Position numbers and translations under genes: made by a program
Shown: positions 48,001-60,565 of the stretch, in pieces
How positions within the stretch are numbered: position 1 is the first letter of the stretch
Layout of the letters: every line of letters begins with the position of its first letter
The notes under the pieces: model-generated
Told to the model about the DNA's origin: nothing
What the model saw: only the letters and a program-made list of their open reading frames with translations
Database searches by the model: none
Assembly (NCBI GenBank): GCA_027596075.1
Contig: JADGJC010000093.1
Location: 62,001-126,000 of the forward strand
DNA: 64,000 nucleotides
Direction: 5' to 3'
From: Rhizophlyctis rosea
Lineage: Eukaryota; Chytridiomycota; Chytridiomycetes; Rhizophlyctidales; Rhizophlyctidaceae

Positions 48001-51000
48001 GGGCGTATGGTTTCCCCCAGGTGAACGGCCTGGCCAGACATGGCACACGAAGTAATCTCCATCTGAAGAGCCAAACGGCTGGAATATACTTCCTCATATC
48101 TTACGCCGATGTGCGATGGCACGCCCTCCAAATTTCCCAACAATGAACAAGACCATCGGTCCTGGATCATTGGTGGAGGTAGTGCTCTTTCACACTTTTC
48201 ACAACGTGCCTGATCATTGATTCGTGAGAATGGTGAATTGTGGTTATTGGCCTGGACAATACTTATGGGATTTAAAGAAAATGTGTAATCAATTCCATAT
48301 CCCGCCAGTATTTTGACATAAGACCAGAAGATCCTTGGGGTGAAGACGCAATCACTTTTTCTCTGTGGGGTCAGAACACCTGTTGGACAGTGCATGTGCA
48401 GATCGGCCTTTTGAGAATAATACCACATTCGATGCCGATCGGCTCCAGAAGGGTACTCATGTCTCATATGACTATGGTGAAGAAAACCACACTTGATAAA
48501 GAGAAATTCTTAATTCGCCATGCCCGCATCAGAAGTACAAATAGGTGTATGCAACATTTTTGATCTCAGGGACACTTCAAAGTCAAAGGATGTGCTCGTT
48601 TCTGCGAATCGATCAGAACCACGTTCTTGGCAAGTTGGTCCTCTAAACAGTTACCAAAAAAGACTCTCTACGGCCTTTCAGGCTTGACGTCGAGGAAGCG
48701 CTCGCCGTATCAGCGTGTTATATACTCCCCAAGTGCTCCACTCCAAAGCGCATGATCAAGTGCAGTCGCATGTAAGCCGACCAAGAACAGTATGCAGTTC
48801 AGCAAGGTGAATTTGACCATGTTCATAAGTTGCTATGCACCAGATTGTGCTTATGTTCCCTTTCGGCGCATGAATGAGGTCTCTTTCTTTTTACCTAGAC
48901 AGGAGTGCATTTAATCAAATCCAATACGTCAACACTATCTGATAAAGTTGAGAAATGAGACGCCTGGTCATCGTGATCCATAGGTAGGCGTTGAGATGCA
49001 CACAATCACCGTAACCAATTGCTTCCTCGACAAGATGAGTGTGAGTCCGCCGTCCCCACCTTCAAGTTCAGCATCGCTATCTTACCTCTAATCAGGTCCT
49101 GCATTACATCCATCTCATAGTTGATTTATCATCCAGGCATACTAGGCCAATGGCGCTCCATCAGGAACTGTAGGGCACATGGTATGACATGCCAGGGGAG
49201 CAATACTGATAAGAAGTTTACTACCATTTTGGGAAGAGTCGAACGAAACCTCGTGTGGCTGCGCGGGAGCGCTTGGCAATGACTGATGCTAGGACACAAT
49301 ATGGGTGTCCCAAAGCACAGCTCCGCATCCGCAAAAGTCAGGGGTAGCTGAGCCGTGAGATGGACCGGAACGTGTTTGCGGAAGTGCTTGCTCACGTCGG
49401 TTCAATGAGTGTGCATCAGATTTTGGTGGGAGACACCGACGAGATCCAAATGATCGTTGCACTAGAGCTGGTAATGTGTCGCGGTTGCATTGACTGCAGT
49501 CCTGCCGCAATTTGGAATTGGGACGGGAGGCAGCTGCCGCGGCAGTTGCGCATGAAATCTTGAGGAGTGTGTTTATGACAGACTTGAATGTCAGAAAGTC
49601 TTGACCATTCCAGCGTCAATTCATTATCGCAAAATAACTTCTTTCTTTATTGTCGTGGAGCGGGGTGCACTTTGACTACCTAAAGAATCAGGTGCACAAG
49701 TCTTCGCGATGAAGACTTGTTTCGAATGATTTCGGTTGCACCAGAGTGCAAATGAAGGCGCATCTTAAAGAACTTTTCGGCGAGTATACAGATATCTACT
49801 GAGGGCGATCCTCCAAGTTTTGCCCATTTCTCAATGATAGGGGCAATGGGTTCTGTTTCCCTGCTGGGCTAGAGTATCGACTGATTTACTGGATCTGTTC
49901 AAAGCCCGCTGGCTGCTTAATTATTCGCTACCCATTCACAGCATCCGGATTTGCCAGCATATTTTCACTCGGCGAGGGGCTGAACGGGCCTACCGCCGAC
50001 TCCGTTGAGAACGATTCAAGATGCCTTTTTCTTTTGAAAATATATCGCAAGATGAACGAGCGAGCCCAAACAATTACAGCCGCTCCGTGCTGCATTGGAG
50101 ATGCTAAATTACTCCTATATGGAATCGTTGTGGTCGGTGATGTTGGAACTGTCGGGTGAGGGATGAGTCGTTCGTACGAGAGAATCTTCAAAGAGATTGT
50201 CACAATATGAGAAGTCATCACAAGCGTCTAGCAGTGCATAGGGAGCTCTCATTGCAAAAAGAAACATCCAGTATGAGAAAACATTGCACGTTCCGATGGG
50301 AGAACTATTCAGTAGCGTGCATTGGTTGGGTTGTAAACGAGATCCCGTTCCAGGGATTATTGAGTATCCAACCAATGGACGCTATTTTACCGTTGGGAAT
50401 TCGACAGTTCGTCCGAACTTCAAGCTGCTCAAGAATCATGTTTCACTCAATCAAAAAGGAATCAAATCAGTCCCTTCTTCATCGCCTCTTCAACGAAATG
50501 AATGGAATGAAATGCGTTGGACGCATTCGAAATATGTTTGCTCGTGAGGTTTCTCCGCAGGAGGATTCGCCGGCACTTCCGGAGGGCTCCCGTCTGCTTC
50601 AAAATAGTACGTATAAGACTTCCTTGGCGATTACTATGGGTGGCGGGTGGAAAGGATGGAAAGCCCGGTGTTCCGTGTGGGATTGAGGAGGAGGATCATG
50701 GGGTGGCGGAGGAGGGAGCACAAAAGTGTGGGATATCCATGGATGCGGTCAACGGAGCGATGTCATAGTAGGTCCAGTATATATATCATACTAATACAAA
50801 GTCTTTTTCAACTCTTCGGAGGTCTTCATCGAGTAAGGTGGTCAATTTGAGTGAAGGCTTGCACTCAAACACTTTCATCGACGGAGGCCGGCGTGCCTGT
50901 TCGCCGCTGCGTATTACTCCATCGGGTCGGGATTCGTCGGGGCCACGAGCTGAGCAGACGGGGCATATAGTCCCTTGACCACGCACTACACCGCCTAGCA

Positions 51001-51560
51001 ATCAAGGCTGTTCCCTAAAGGCAATTGGCGACTTCGGCGACCGCACGTCCAACACCTTGCGGATCGCCTTCGCTTCCTGCACATTCTTGTTTGGAAACAC
51101 ATTGCAGCGTAGGGCACGCCAAAATCGTCCGCACCACAGCCATGGTGGTAATGACTATTGTAGAACACTGCATCTGACTACCTGGATGCGAAAAACAAAT
51201 CAAAACTCACCGCGGAAAGAGAGAATGCCGCGGGGGGTGGCACCCCGTCAGCGAGCCATTTTCATCACCCAAAAAGGTTTTTGTTGAAGGATGATTCCCC
51301 ACGTACTTCAAGACTCTTTTCTATCATCGCCATACATGCATCAATAATTGTCAAACATGTCTCAAATTATCCAACGTATCGCTTGATAGAAGGAATTGTC
51401 CCATATTAAAACCTTCAGCGGACCAGCACCCCTCAGCAGAGTGGAACATCAAGCAATACCTTCCAGACTTTTTGACTCTGCGTCTTGTGTGTTTTCTTTT
51501 GAGCGAAGACAGATGACACTTTCATACCAGATAAATGACAGCCGTCCAAACCAGGTCTCC
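45041..51560. other. Long gene-poor stretch
   Basis: No gene is supported in 6.5 kb. The longest ORF (minus 47862-48467, 201 codons) overlaps competing frames and has no motif. Plus ORFs at 45980-46312 and 46967-47320 and ORFs near 50156-50768 likewise lack domains or splice support. Composition is even, without the strand skew seen in coding regions. Confidence 0.45.
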
Positions 51561-52080
51561 CCCTTCTGACCATTCCTTACAAATTCACAAAAAATGAAAT
51601 GGAGTACAACACGGGTTTTTGATCATCTGATCAAGGGTGCCGACTTGATCATGTGGAGGGACCGGTATCTACGTATTATAAAATAATGCATTCTATCCAC
51701 GTGATCGGAGATGAAGGTGCCAGACAAGGGGATCCAAGGATTGATATTGGGAACGGCCATTGTAAACAAGGTGGAATGCTATTACCAACCTGCTTGCTCT
51801 AAGTGGTGAGCTGAGCGAACCACTGCTCCGGAGCCGCTTTGCGGCGGAGGAGGGACTGGAAAGACAGGGCTGGCAAAGCCAGTTCACCTGTCTTGTGCCA
51901 AAATATGAATGCATCATGCTGTGGGCGGTTCATCAGCAGGCCCCATTCCACACGAATTGACGAAAAAAACGAACAGAATAACATACGGGATTCTAAACAT
52001 TTGATCAAGGGAGCCTACTTGATCATCTAGAAGGGATTGGTATTCAGATTTTAGGATGCATCATGCTATGAGCGTACTTT
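51560..52080. repeat. Imperfect direct repeat, unit ~377 bp, with hairpins
   Basis: A block around 51575-51690 recurs diverged around 51950-52065. Shared landmarks in the same order are CCATTCC, an A-rich run, ACGGG, TTGATCA palindromes flanking a short spacer, GGTAT and an ATGCAT core. Between them, 51802-51894 carries nested hairpins: 51833-51845 (GCCGC-TTT-GCGGC), 51870-51882 (CTGGC-AAA-GCCAG) enclosed by an 8-bp outer stem 51861-51868/51887-51894, and 51802-51824. No ORF spans the unit. It may be a tandem duplicate or a non-coding mobile repeat. Confidence 0.55.
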
Positions 52081-53044
52081 AGCGGGGCCCCAGGTTGGGT
52101 TTCTTTCAAATACATTTGGATTTGATGATCGTTGCCCTTGTTTATCTTGATTGACATGCCCCGCCATGGTGACACGGGTTCATCTAACTCAGTAACTCAT
52201 GCCCGTATCATACCTGCCTGCGTCGATAACAGAAAGGAATGCAGAGAACTAGGAAATGTGCAGGGATAGAGGGGATTGCACCGTTTGAATGGTTCGGAGG
52301 AACGTGGTGGTGTGGCATGGTCCTCGTCGAGGTAGGACAATCGTAGAGTATATCCTTTTTTCTTTTTCTTTCCGCGGAGGTTACAGATGGATACTCTCTT
52401 CTGGTAGGTTTGAGACGCTCCAACTTGTAATCATATTGAAGAGCGCGCGGGCGGGTGTGCGTGCTCATGGAGAGGAGAGAATGATGAATATTTGTCGCAA
52501 ACGGCTCTCAAGGTCGAAATGATGCACCGGGCGGGGGGAAGCCTGAGTGAGATTCATGTGCGATAGTTCGAGAAGGGCTATGAAGCACTCAATACGGGTA
52601 GCAATCAATGGGGGTCAAGGAAAGAAGTTGAATTAGGCAATTGACTTGGAACGGTGCAAGCACGTACCAAATGCATCAAGCGAAGAAAAACGACGACAAA
52701 ATCGCAGGGACATGACTCCGGGTACCAAGACAACTTGCGCAGTCAACGGTAGTTAACAGTAGCCGATAGTGACCCTGTGGTGATTGGGCGGTCGAAGCAA
52801 AGCTAAAAGGATTCCCATAGTTGTAATCATCTAGTGCAGTAGTGCACTACAGTGCATAGGGTGAAATCTGGCAAGCCCGGCACGGTGCACCCCCATGCGA
52901 GCCTTTGAGCCGCAGTGTGCTGACTAATCAGCGAGACGATTACGCAACATGACTCATGAGTTTGCTGGACCTGCCGCAAAGGGAAGGTCAACCCTGTCCT
53001 GCACCCTGTTCTTGCACCCTATCCTGACCTGTCCCTTTCTCCAA
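52081..53044. other. Intergenic
   Basis: No gene recognised; the last part presumably holds the promoter of the F-box gene that follows. Confidence 0.4.
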
Positions 53045-53079
53045 TTCCCACTTCCCATTTCCCATTTCCCATTTCCCAT
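53045..53079 (+). repeat. 7-bp minisatellite (TCCCATT)5
   Basis: Five nearly perfect copies of a 7-bp unit lie 50-85 bp upstream of the F-box gene start, probably within its promoter or 5' leader. Confidence 0.8.
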
Positions 53080-53129
53080 CGCGACATCCGGCCCTCCCGT
53101 CGTTGATCCTCTCTTTCCAAAAGATAAGA

Positions 53130-55115
53130 ATGGCAGCAACTACGCTTTGCACACTGCCCGACGACATACTCCTCAACATTCTCTCCACTTGCGACACTGG
53201 CACCGCCCTCACCCTCCATCAAACCTGCGTCCAACTACGTACCATCCGACCGCGACCAAAATCCGTGCCTACAAACTACACAACCGCTTCTCGCTCAACT
53301 ATCCTTGACGGAACGTGGCGTCCACAGGGGTTACGGCTCACAGAATGGGGAGTCATCAGCGATTCCAATATGAACTTTCATCACGCGGTTAGCGGAGGAC
53401 TTCTACTGGAGCGAGCTAAAACCAACCCCGCGGGCCCTCGTACCCTGTCCGTCACCCCCTTCACCAAACCCGAAAAATCAATACCGTTAAACCTGCCCCT
53501 GCAGCTTTACCGGACGCAACAAGGCCACCTTTTACGCCTCTGCCCATCGACCCCAAACTCAAAAAGCATCGTCGGCATCCTAATATCTGGACATGTCACA
53601 ATTTGGGACGCCGCAACATTGAAGGGATTGTACATGTGGTCGAATGCCGTCATGAGCAACGCCGAGTGCTGCAGCACCTTCCTGAGTGAAGATCTATTAT
53701 TCAGTTTCGACGCATACGCCTCCACCGTCACCGCCTACCGCATATCCCCACCAAACAAAGGCCTGCGCTTCACAGACCTAGTTGACTATTCCCAACCTCT
53801 TCAAATATTCGCTCGTCAATCCCAAATATCGTCGGAAGGGCTCAGTGATCGCCGTATGCACGTTAGAGGGACCACATGTGTGTTTCTGACGGAGTCGGAT
53901 CTCAATTTGTGGAATGCCGATGGGGGGCGGTTTGTGCGGAAGACAATTGAGAGATGGGAGAAGGCGCAGGCATTTGTTGGGTTGATGGGTGTCGTTGTGT
54001 TTAGGACGGACGATGCTTCACCGACGGTGGCGTTACACAGGTTGAAGGACCTCATTTGCGTACGAAACATCACTCTTGTCAACGCCTTTGCTCCATCTCT
54101 GCCTCCTCATGGGTCGACCGTTTTTTCGCCTGGCGGCAGTCGATACCAACTTGTCGCAATGCCCAGACCCACCCCAACCATCCACATCTCCTCGTGCTTG
54201 ACTCGCCTCTATACGGTCCTCCACACGGAAGCAAGAACGGGCTCCTTCAAACTCAGCGGGCGCGGCCCACCACAACACGCATTCAACGACAAAACGATCC
54301 TGTCGACGTTCTTCATGTTCGACCTCCTCACGGGCTGCATACAGATCTGTCAACATGAGCGGGTGTTTACGATTGAGAGCGCCGATATGGAGCGGAACTG
54401 GCTTTGGTATGTGGATCGGAGGCGTGGGGGTAGGAAGGTGGAGGTCATGTCTTTTCCGGGAGCGAGGCAAAAGGTGAGGGGTGGTGGGGATGGTAAGGAT
54501 GGGGAGGGTGCGGATAAAGGTGGGGATGTGGATGTTGTGGAGGGGATGGAGATTGAGGGTGGGGATATGTATGGTGATTTGGAATTTCGTAGATTGTTCC
54601 CTGAGGAGACGCGCGCTGAGGATGGGGAGGAGGATGAGGAGGAAGAGGAGAAGAAGGAGGTTGGTGGTGGGGCGACGGGCGTTCCGGACTGGTGGGAGGA
54701 TGATGATGCCTTTGATGCTCTTTTTGAGGAGTGGATCAAGGCGAAGGAGGGCGGTGGTGCTTTGCGCGGTGGGCCGGCAGGCGGGGATGGATTCTGGGAC
54801 GATAACGACGCGTTTGAAGCGGCGTTTGAGGCAGGCTTGAAGGGTTGGGAGGGGGGTGGCGGCGCTGCGAGTGGTGAGGGTTTTGAGGGGGGTTTGAAGG
54901 GTAAAGGGCTGGATGAGGGGAAGGAAAGTGCGGGTGGAGTGGTTAGGAAGCAGAGTGCGGGTGGTGGGCCGGTCGGTGTTGGGTTGAGCCATGATGAGTT
55001 CATGGACGATTACGAGTTTCAGAAGGCGTTTGGGGCTGTTGGGGCTGACGGCGGCGGCGAAGGTACGAAACCGGCGGGTGGTGCAGGGGGTGCAGGCGAC
55101 GCGGATGGGGAGTAG
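53130..55115 (+). CDS. F-box protein with acidic aromatic repeat tail
   Basis: A single-exon ORF of 661 residues from the ATG opening MAATTLCTLPDDI. The F-box lies at ~6-45 (LPDDILLNIL). The middle (~60-440) has short strands with W/F and Asp turns compatible with a beta-propeller-like region, but no clear repeat consensus. The C-terminal ~200 residues are Gly/Glu/Asp-rich and hold four related motifs: LEFRRLFPEE, DAFDALFEEW, DAFEAAFEAGL and YEFQKAFGAV, most preceded by acidic W/F text (PDWWEDDD, GFWDDND, EFMDD). F-boxes connect substrates to SCF ubiquitin ligases; the tail may be a multivalent docking segment. The gene looks intact. Confidence 0.75.
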   Translation: MAATTLCTLPDDILLNILSTCDTGTALTLHQTCVQLRTIRPRPKSVPTNYTTASRSTILDGTWRPQGLRLTEWGVISDSNMNFHHAVSGGLLLERAKTNPAGPRTLSVTPFTKPEKSIPLNLPLQLYRTQQGHLLRLCPSTPNSKSIVGILISGHVTIWDAATLKGLYMWSNAVMSNAECCSTFLSEDLLFSFDAYASTVTAYRISPPNKGLRFTDLVDYSQPLQIFARQSQISSEGLSDRRMHVRGTTCVFLTESDLNLWNADGGRFVRKTIERWEKAQAFVGLMGVVVFRTDDASPTVALHRLKDLICVRNITLVNAFAPSLPPHGSTVFSPGGSRYQLVAMPRPTPTIHISSCLTRLYTVLHTEARTGSFKLSGRGPPQHAFNDKTILSTFFMFDLLTGCIQICQHERVFTIESADMERNWLWYVDRRRGGRKVEVMSFPGARQKVRGGGDGKDGEGADKGGDVDVVEGMEIEGGDMYGDLEFRRLFPEETRAEDGEEDEEEEEKKEVGGGATGVPDWWEDDDAFDALFEEWIKAKEGGGALRGGPAGGDGFWDDNDAFEAAFEAGLKGWEGGGGAASGEGFEGGLKGKGLDEGKESAGGVVRKQSAGGGPVGVGLSHDEFMDDYEFQKAFGAVGADGGGEGTKPAGGAGGAGDADGE

Positions 55116-58100
55116 ATAGTGTTAGTGGGTATGTTGGGTTATCGGCGTTTAGATAGATGGTACATTCGAATGATATATGGGTTGGGTTCATGTCGAGGTT
55201 GTGCTTAGCCAAGTTTGTTTTCATTTCTTGATGCGTGATGTGCTTAATTGAATAAGATTTTATGCTTTTCTGCCTTGGAGATTTGGAGTATTTTGCGATG
55301 TCGGTTTGGTGGTATTGAAGTTCTGTTTGGGATGATTGTTGCCGCAAGCAGCGATGAGGCTCAATGCGTCTACCAGAATATCCCATCTTGTTTTTCTTAA
55401 CTGCATCTGAATGTTGTTTTGAGATGCTGGCGACCCGCCCGGTACCACATCATTCTTCATGTCATGCTGTCTTGAAAGCGCTGCTGACATGTTCCGGAGC
55501 CATCACAGATGTTTCTCGAAACATTTTTTTCGCTTCCGCCTTTGTTGGATGACCAAGTACTGTATAACAAAAAGCTTGCTTGTATGAAGATGTACTTCAT
55601 AGTTTCAAATGGGCGGTGTCAAAACAATATCACACCCGAACATCGAGGACCACAACAGTATCATCACTACCTTTTTGCAACCCAGTTGACTAACGACTGA
55701 AGGCACTTGAACTTATCTGACCGAAGCTCTTCTGACGCATACAATTTCGAGCTGGTGGTAGCATGGGAGCCGGTTCTGGGTTGTTTTCCATTCCAAAAAG
55801 GAAACGATTGCGAAGTCGACAGGAGAGGTCGCTCACCTTTCGCATACAGGTGCAACAACTCTGCTAACAGTTCGTTACTGTAAATTGGCAATGCTTGGTT
55901 TGGACGACACCAATGATGCCTGCATACAGGGTATATCTCGCCCTGTCGCCGATCCGAAATGTTGACCATTACACATCCGACCATCTTGAACCATTCCATG
56001 CGATGTTAACCAACTTTGTGTTGGGTTGCGCATGGATTCGCTTAATGGGTTCCAATCGTTTTTTTTCCTGTTCCATGGTATCCATCCATGGAGTGAGTGT
56101 ACATTCAAAAGTGGATGCGGGAACATTAAACTCGATGTAGGTTGGAGGCTTTAGTAAATGACCTGATACATAACATCACAGACGAATATCGATCCTTGCC
56201 GCCAATACCATCATCACGACTTCCTTTTTGCAACCCCGAGATAATGGAAGAATTCGGGAGGTGCATGAACTCTCCAGCACAAAATGCATCAAATGTGTCA
56301 AAACCTCGCACAGAGGGTGGATGAGCAATTTAGAGTCCTCCAGAGCGGGTTTTTGCTCAGTTCTGCTCAACAACAAAAAAACAAAAATTCGAATCATAAG
56401 GAGCGCGGAAGAACGTGTTCACCTTCCGCACACTTGAATACCCGGTGTGCTAGCCTGCTAATATGCGGACGAAGTGAAAGTCGTCATTCCTGGTAAAACA
56501 ACATATATGAATGGTACTGATCATTACAACTATCACATGTCGACAGTATGTGACGTCAATTCTGTTTGATTCGATGGCTCCACAATCACGGATCAGTTTG
56601 ACGATAATCTTGGGGCGTGGCCTGCCCTGTGAAGAGATGCGTATGAATTGTGTACACATCACGCTGTCCTTTTTCACCTTTTGAGCGTACAGGCCATGAT
56701 AAGTTGTGATAGATCTATTTGATTCTCTTACAATCCTTTGCTATACGAGGTCGCGAATCCTCATAACACATGGGCGGGGAGGACAGATTGCTGTCCTGCC
56801 GATCTCAAGGTCGCCATTGATTGCTTTTCTTCCTGTTCCCAAATCTCATCGCCAACCGCCCTCCCTTGAAGGGTGATGGTGACCTGAAAGCAGCTCAAAT
56901 CATTCAGGATTTTTTGGAACTTTTTAATTGACATCTCCTGTACTATGCTCATTAATCATAACCGAACTCAACTGTCATGTACCTGACTGACAAAAAAAAA
57001 CAATGATTGCGTCTTCACCACATCCACATATAGCCTGCTCTCACAAGAGCGTCTGTGTATGGGGGTCATGGATTGCCGCGGCTGGGTAAGGGGCGAATAC
57101 TACTGATAGATATTGTACACAGAATGATCCAGCATCCCAGCGCAATACACATTCATAATGCAATCAGAATTCGCCACATCAAGCAGGATTGTGGTATCAT
57201 ACCACTTGAGCGGCATCTGGGATCACTTCGCACTTCGCCGATCCCAAATCTCTGGCTACCTCCTTTTTGTACAAGAGTTACAAGCCCCGGAATTCGTCTA
57301 CATGTAAAGTATGTTACTTACTTGGGGTATACTTCACCTGCAGATCGGTTGCCTCACAAATGCCTCATGCTGTGATCGACATATTGACCATTTCAAAGCT
57401 GGAGCTGATGATCAACTATGATCTCTATGGAAGCGGCGGCGAACATCAGGGTACCAGTTGAAAATTTGACCATTTCTCCAGCGCTGGAATCCATGAGCTT
57501 ATCAAAGTCTTCATTTTCTCCGATATGCCTTTCAAGACTTGGATGTTGTTTATCTATATAGGGTTAACATCGACAACCACTTGAAGAAGCGACATGCAGT
57601 TTGTCCCGGATGTGCAAGTATTGACCATAAACAGCTGACAGTCCCATAGTAACTGTACCCAAATTCAAATCTCGCTATCGTTCTGAAACGAATGTCTCCT
57701 AACTGTTTTGGACTATTACGCTTCCCTTTTTTTTTGGTTGTTTGTAATTGGCAACCCTCGACAGGATAGAACCTCTTGTTAATCTGTGAGCACAGTGCCC
57801 TTGGTGGTGCAGAATTCACTCCTCACCCGAAATAAGGACGAGCTTCCTGCGACGAAGGCAGACCGCGGACATTGAGATCGTTCAATTGGTTTCTTGTTAT
57901 TGCGGCTGGTGCCAATGTATGCCAGAGGTTGGCGACCTCATCATAAGGCAACAGCATCAGATAACTGGAAGTACTACACCATGTCGGCATGTCCGCAGTG
58001 GACGAGCGACACCAAGCCGGATCAAGATTACCGCGTGTAGAAACTTCGAGGGATGAGGAATCGGCAGGAAATCAACGGTTATGATACACGAAGGCGGAGG

Positions 58101-59141
58101 ATTGTGTCAGATAGACTCAAAGTCTAATGCCAAAAAAAAGAATGATTCGTAAGCAGTCCTCAAGACACGAGCTGCTTGTGACTGCTGTTTCGCAACGGAC
58201 GGAGGAGTTGCGCATCAGCTGTAGCAAACGATTCCTTCAACTTTCCTCCAAGCGTTTCTTTCGAGTTCCCTCGTGTGGTTCCTCGAGAGTGATGTGCCAA
58301 AGTCTCGGGAGCATCTACTTGTCCACTACAGCCAGATAAGCAGTGCACATAAGTGAGTACCGATGGAATGATTGACCGTTTCGGCCACCTTGTTGCGGTA
58401 ATCCCGTGCTTTCGTCACGCAATCTGCACTGCCTCAAAGTAGTCCTATCTCCTGTGCGGGAGGGCCCCATAAACCCTTCGATGACTTCCAATTCTCTTCG
58501 GTGACATCTCTTTTGCGCGGGCTAGTTTGCAATACTTGACAATGTGCTCACACCAAGGGCGGACTAAAAGTTGAACCCTGGAAGAAAGCGCCCGAAACAC
58601 CAGTGAATGCGAGCCTGCGTGATAGCAATACTCAAGAGTTTAGGCATCAAGGAAGGAGCGGCCGAAATGCCGGAAACAATCGCCAAAGGCTGGCGCGCTT
58701 CCTGATTCAAAAAGGTTGTGCTGGCTTGGTTTTTGTGCTTGTGCATCTTCCGCAGGTGGTGCAATTTACGCTGTGTCAGTGGAGACAAGCTAGCAAGTGA
58801 TGTAGGGATTATGATTCCTTAAACCACAGCACTACAACATGGCTCTGCCTCGCGAGCCAGATAAGGACCCTGACGCGTCATTTGAGGGACACCAGAGACT
58901 CAACCACCGGTCGCCTTAATGACCTCACACATTGCTTGCAAAATAGTCTCAAATGTATTACTGCCAACTGGTGTTGCGCCAGCAAGGCAGTGGTATACGT
59001 GTGATCAAACCGTGCCATTACTTTTGGCCTACTATGCCTCCAATCCAGGGAAGTTGGATCCAAAACGATCCAGGCGATACGCAACGCACTCATCTCGAAT
59101 GACGGAATGCGGCCTCTGGTATCCTCAGATGGTTGAGCTAA
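55116..59141. other. Gene-poor stretch
   Basis: Short ORFs only, without domains or splice support (e.g. 57055-57375, 58127-58339, 58564-58800). No repeat or RNA gene was recognised. The stretch borders the retroelement-rich end of the window. Confidence 0.45.
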
Positions 59142-59746
59142 TCAATGTAAAATGCCCCTCGAGCTTGAAGTGCTTGATCCTTTCTCCAAGCGCACTATGT
59201 GCATCGGCAGTCCGGCTGCATAGTGGCCATACAACAAGTCCGGGTACCCCTTCCACTTGGTGCGCCATTCAAAGCGCCTGCGCCTCCCGTTCCAGCGGTG
59301 ATTCACGAGCTGTTCCACCTCAAGGATCGGAACACCCTCCGTGTCAAGTTCCAGTGGTGGTTCATCGTACGGACCAGGTGCGCCGTAGTACCGACGGATC
59401 AATTCCACGTGGAACCGTGGGTGCAACTCTGCCCACCCCGTAGGGAGTTTCAACTCGACAGTTGTGCCCTTCTGCGATACTACATCAAAAGGTCCCACCC
59501 ACCGATGTTGCCATTTGGTTGCAGGCCCGCCTCCTCCGCGTGCCTTCAAGTTCAAATTTTCCGTACTAAAAGCACCTTGTCACCCGGGTTGTAGATCGGC
59601 GTCTCCCCCCGAGATCGATTCCCTTCATTCATTTGCTTCAATCGCGCAGCTAGGATCGCGTCTTCTGCAGCAGCGCGCAAAGCCGACGTTCCCTCTATGA
59701 ACAATTGCGCCTCTTTGCGGGTACTTAACAACATGTCCGTACCCAT
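59142..59746 (-). mobile_element. Ty3-type retrotransposon relic: integrase C-terminus with chromodomain-like end
   Basis: Two overlapping frames together encode the end of a Ty3/gypsy polyprotein: a helical segment, then YNPGDKVLLV, KWQHRWVGPFDVV and LHPRFHVELI (the conserved integrase C-terminal GPF/Y region), followed by VEQLVNHRW and TKWKGYPD, which resemble the start of a chromodomain. The frames change at an AAAA run (minus strand; 59557-59560); one missing base rejoins them. The chromodomain is cut short and no protease, RT or RNase H lies upstream. It is a truncated, dead fragment. Confidence 0.8.
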
Positions 59747-59789
59747 TGGAAACGTATGCAGGGATGCGGACTAGTAGGACGCGTCTAGT

Positions 59790-60310
59790 AGTTCGGACGT
59801 GCCACGTGATTAGTTAGATAGATTAACATGTGACTGATGTATTAGCTTAGTCAGAATTACGTGATTCTTTTGTAATCACGTCAATCGCTTACGTGTTTTT
59901 CTGTCGCACCTGTGCCACCTTGAGTAATTGGCAATTTGTCCGAACCAGTCGTGATTTGCAGGTCGTGATCACACCTTGCTAGCGTCAGTGACTTGACCCC
60001 AAATTTTTGGCAGGGTCAATCACCAGGCGCACACACCCCAAACTCTATAAAAGACCCACCACCCCCTTCACCCCTTGCACATTTTTCAGTGAATGTGTTC
60101 TGACTAGGCGGGTACCCTTCTGCTCATAGCTGACTGCGCTAACTTTCACAAGGAGGCAACTCCTTGGGGGCTCGTCAACGGGTCAAGACTCTAGGACCTT
60201 CGGGTAGAGGTTCCCTGTTGATAAGCTGTTGGTGAGATAAGCTATGCTCGGTTGTGGGCCTACGGCGAACTCAGAATTTTGGGCTTTGGTCCACACATTT
60301 GCTCTAATGC
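59790..60310 (+). mobile_element. LTR-like promoter-bearing DNA
   Basis: Next to the integrase relic, this non-coding stretch has E-box-like CACGTG near its start, an 8-bp inverted repeat (ACGTGATT/AATCACGT), a clean TATAAAAG at 60046-60053, a C-rich leader and a strong hairpin at 60150-60165 (AAGGAG-GCAA-CTCCTT). That order resembles a fungal LTR (U3 promoter, R, hairpin). Its TATA points in the opposite direction to the relic, suggesting a separate insertion. I could not find a second copy or define ends. Confidence 0.35.
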
Positions 60311-60431
60311 CACCATGTGTTGAAGCAGTCAGCATGTGCCTGTCCCAAGTCAGGAAAAGGCAGAGGGGAGCATAATAGAATGGCGTTTTATGTATATAAT
60401 TTTGTGAATATATGTTTTTGAAAGATCATGT

Positions 60432-60565
60432 GCATCGTGTGAGAATTCGAATGTGTGTGGTGCGAATGTGTTTTTTGTGAATCAGTGGCTGAGGTTCGAG
60501 TGTGTTTGGCGTGAATTGTGTTATGTGTGCGAATGTGTTTGGGGTGAAATTGTTGTGTTCGAGTA
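60432..60565 (+). repeat. Degenerate TG-rich minisatellite
   Basis: Imperfect recurrences of GCGAATGTGTTT and GTGAAT/GTTCGAGTGTG fill about 130 bp, giving a G/T-rich plus strand. No ORF with support overlaps it. Confidence 0.5.

Noticed and set aside
47862..48467. 201-codon minus-strand ORF
   Set aside because: Overlapping ORFs in other frames are equally open and the translation shows no domain.
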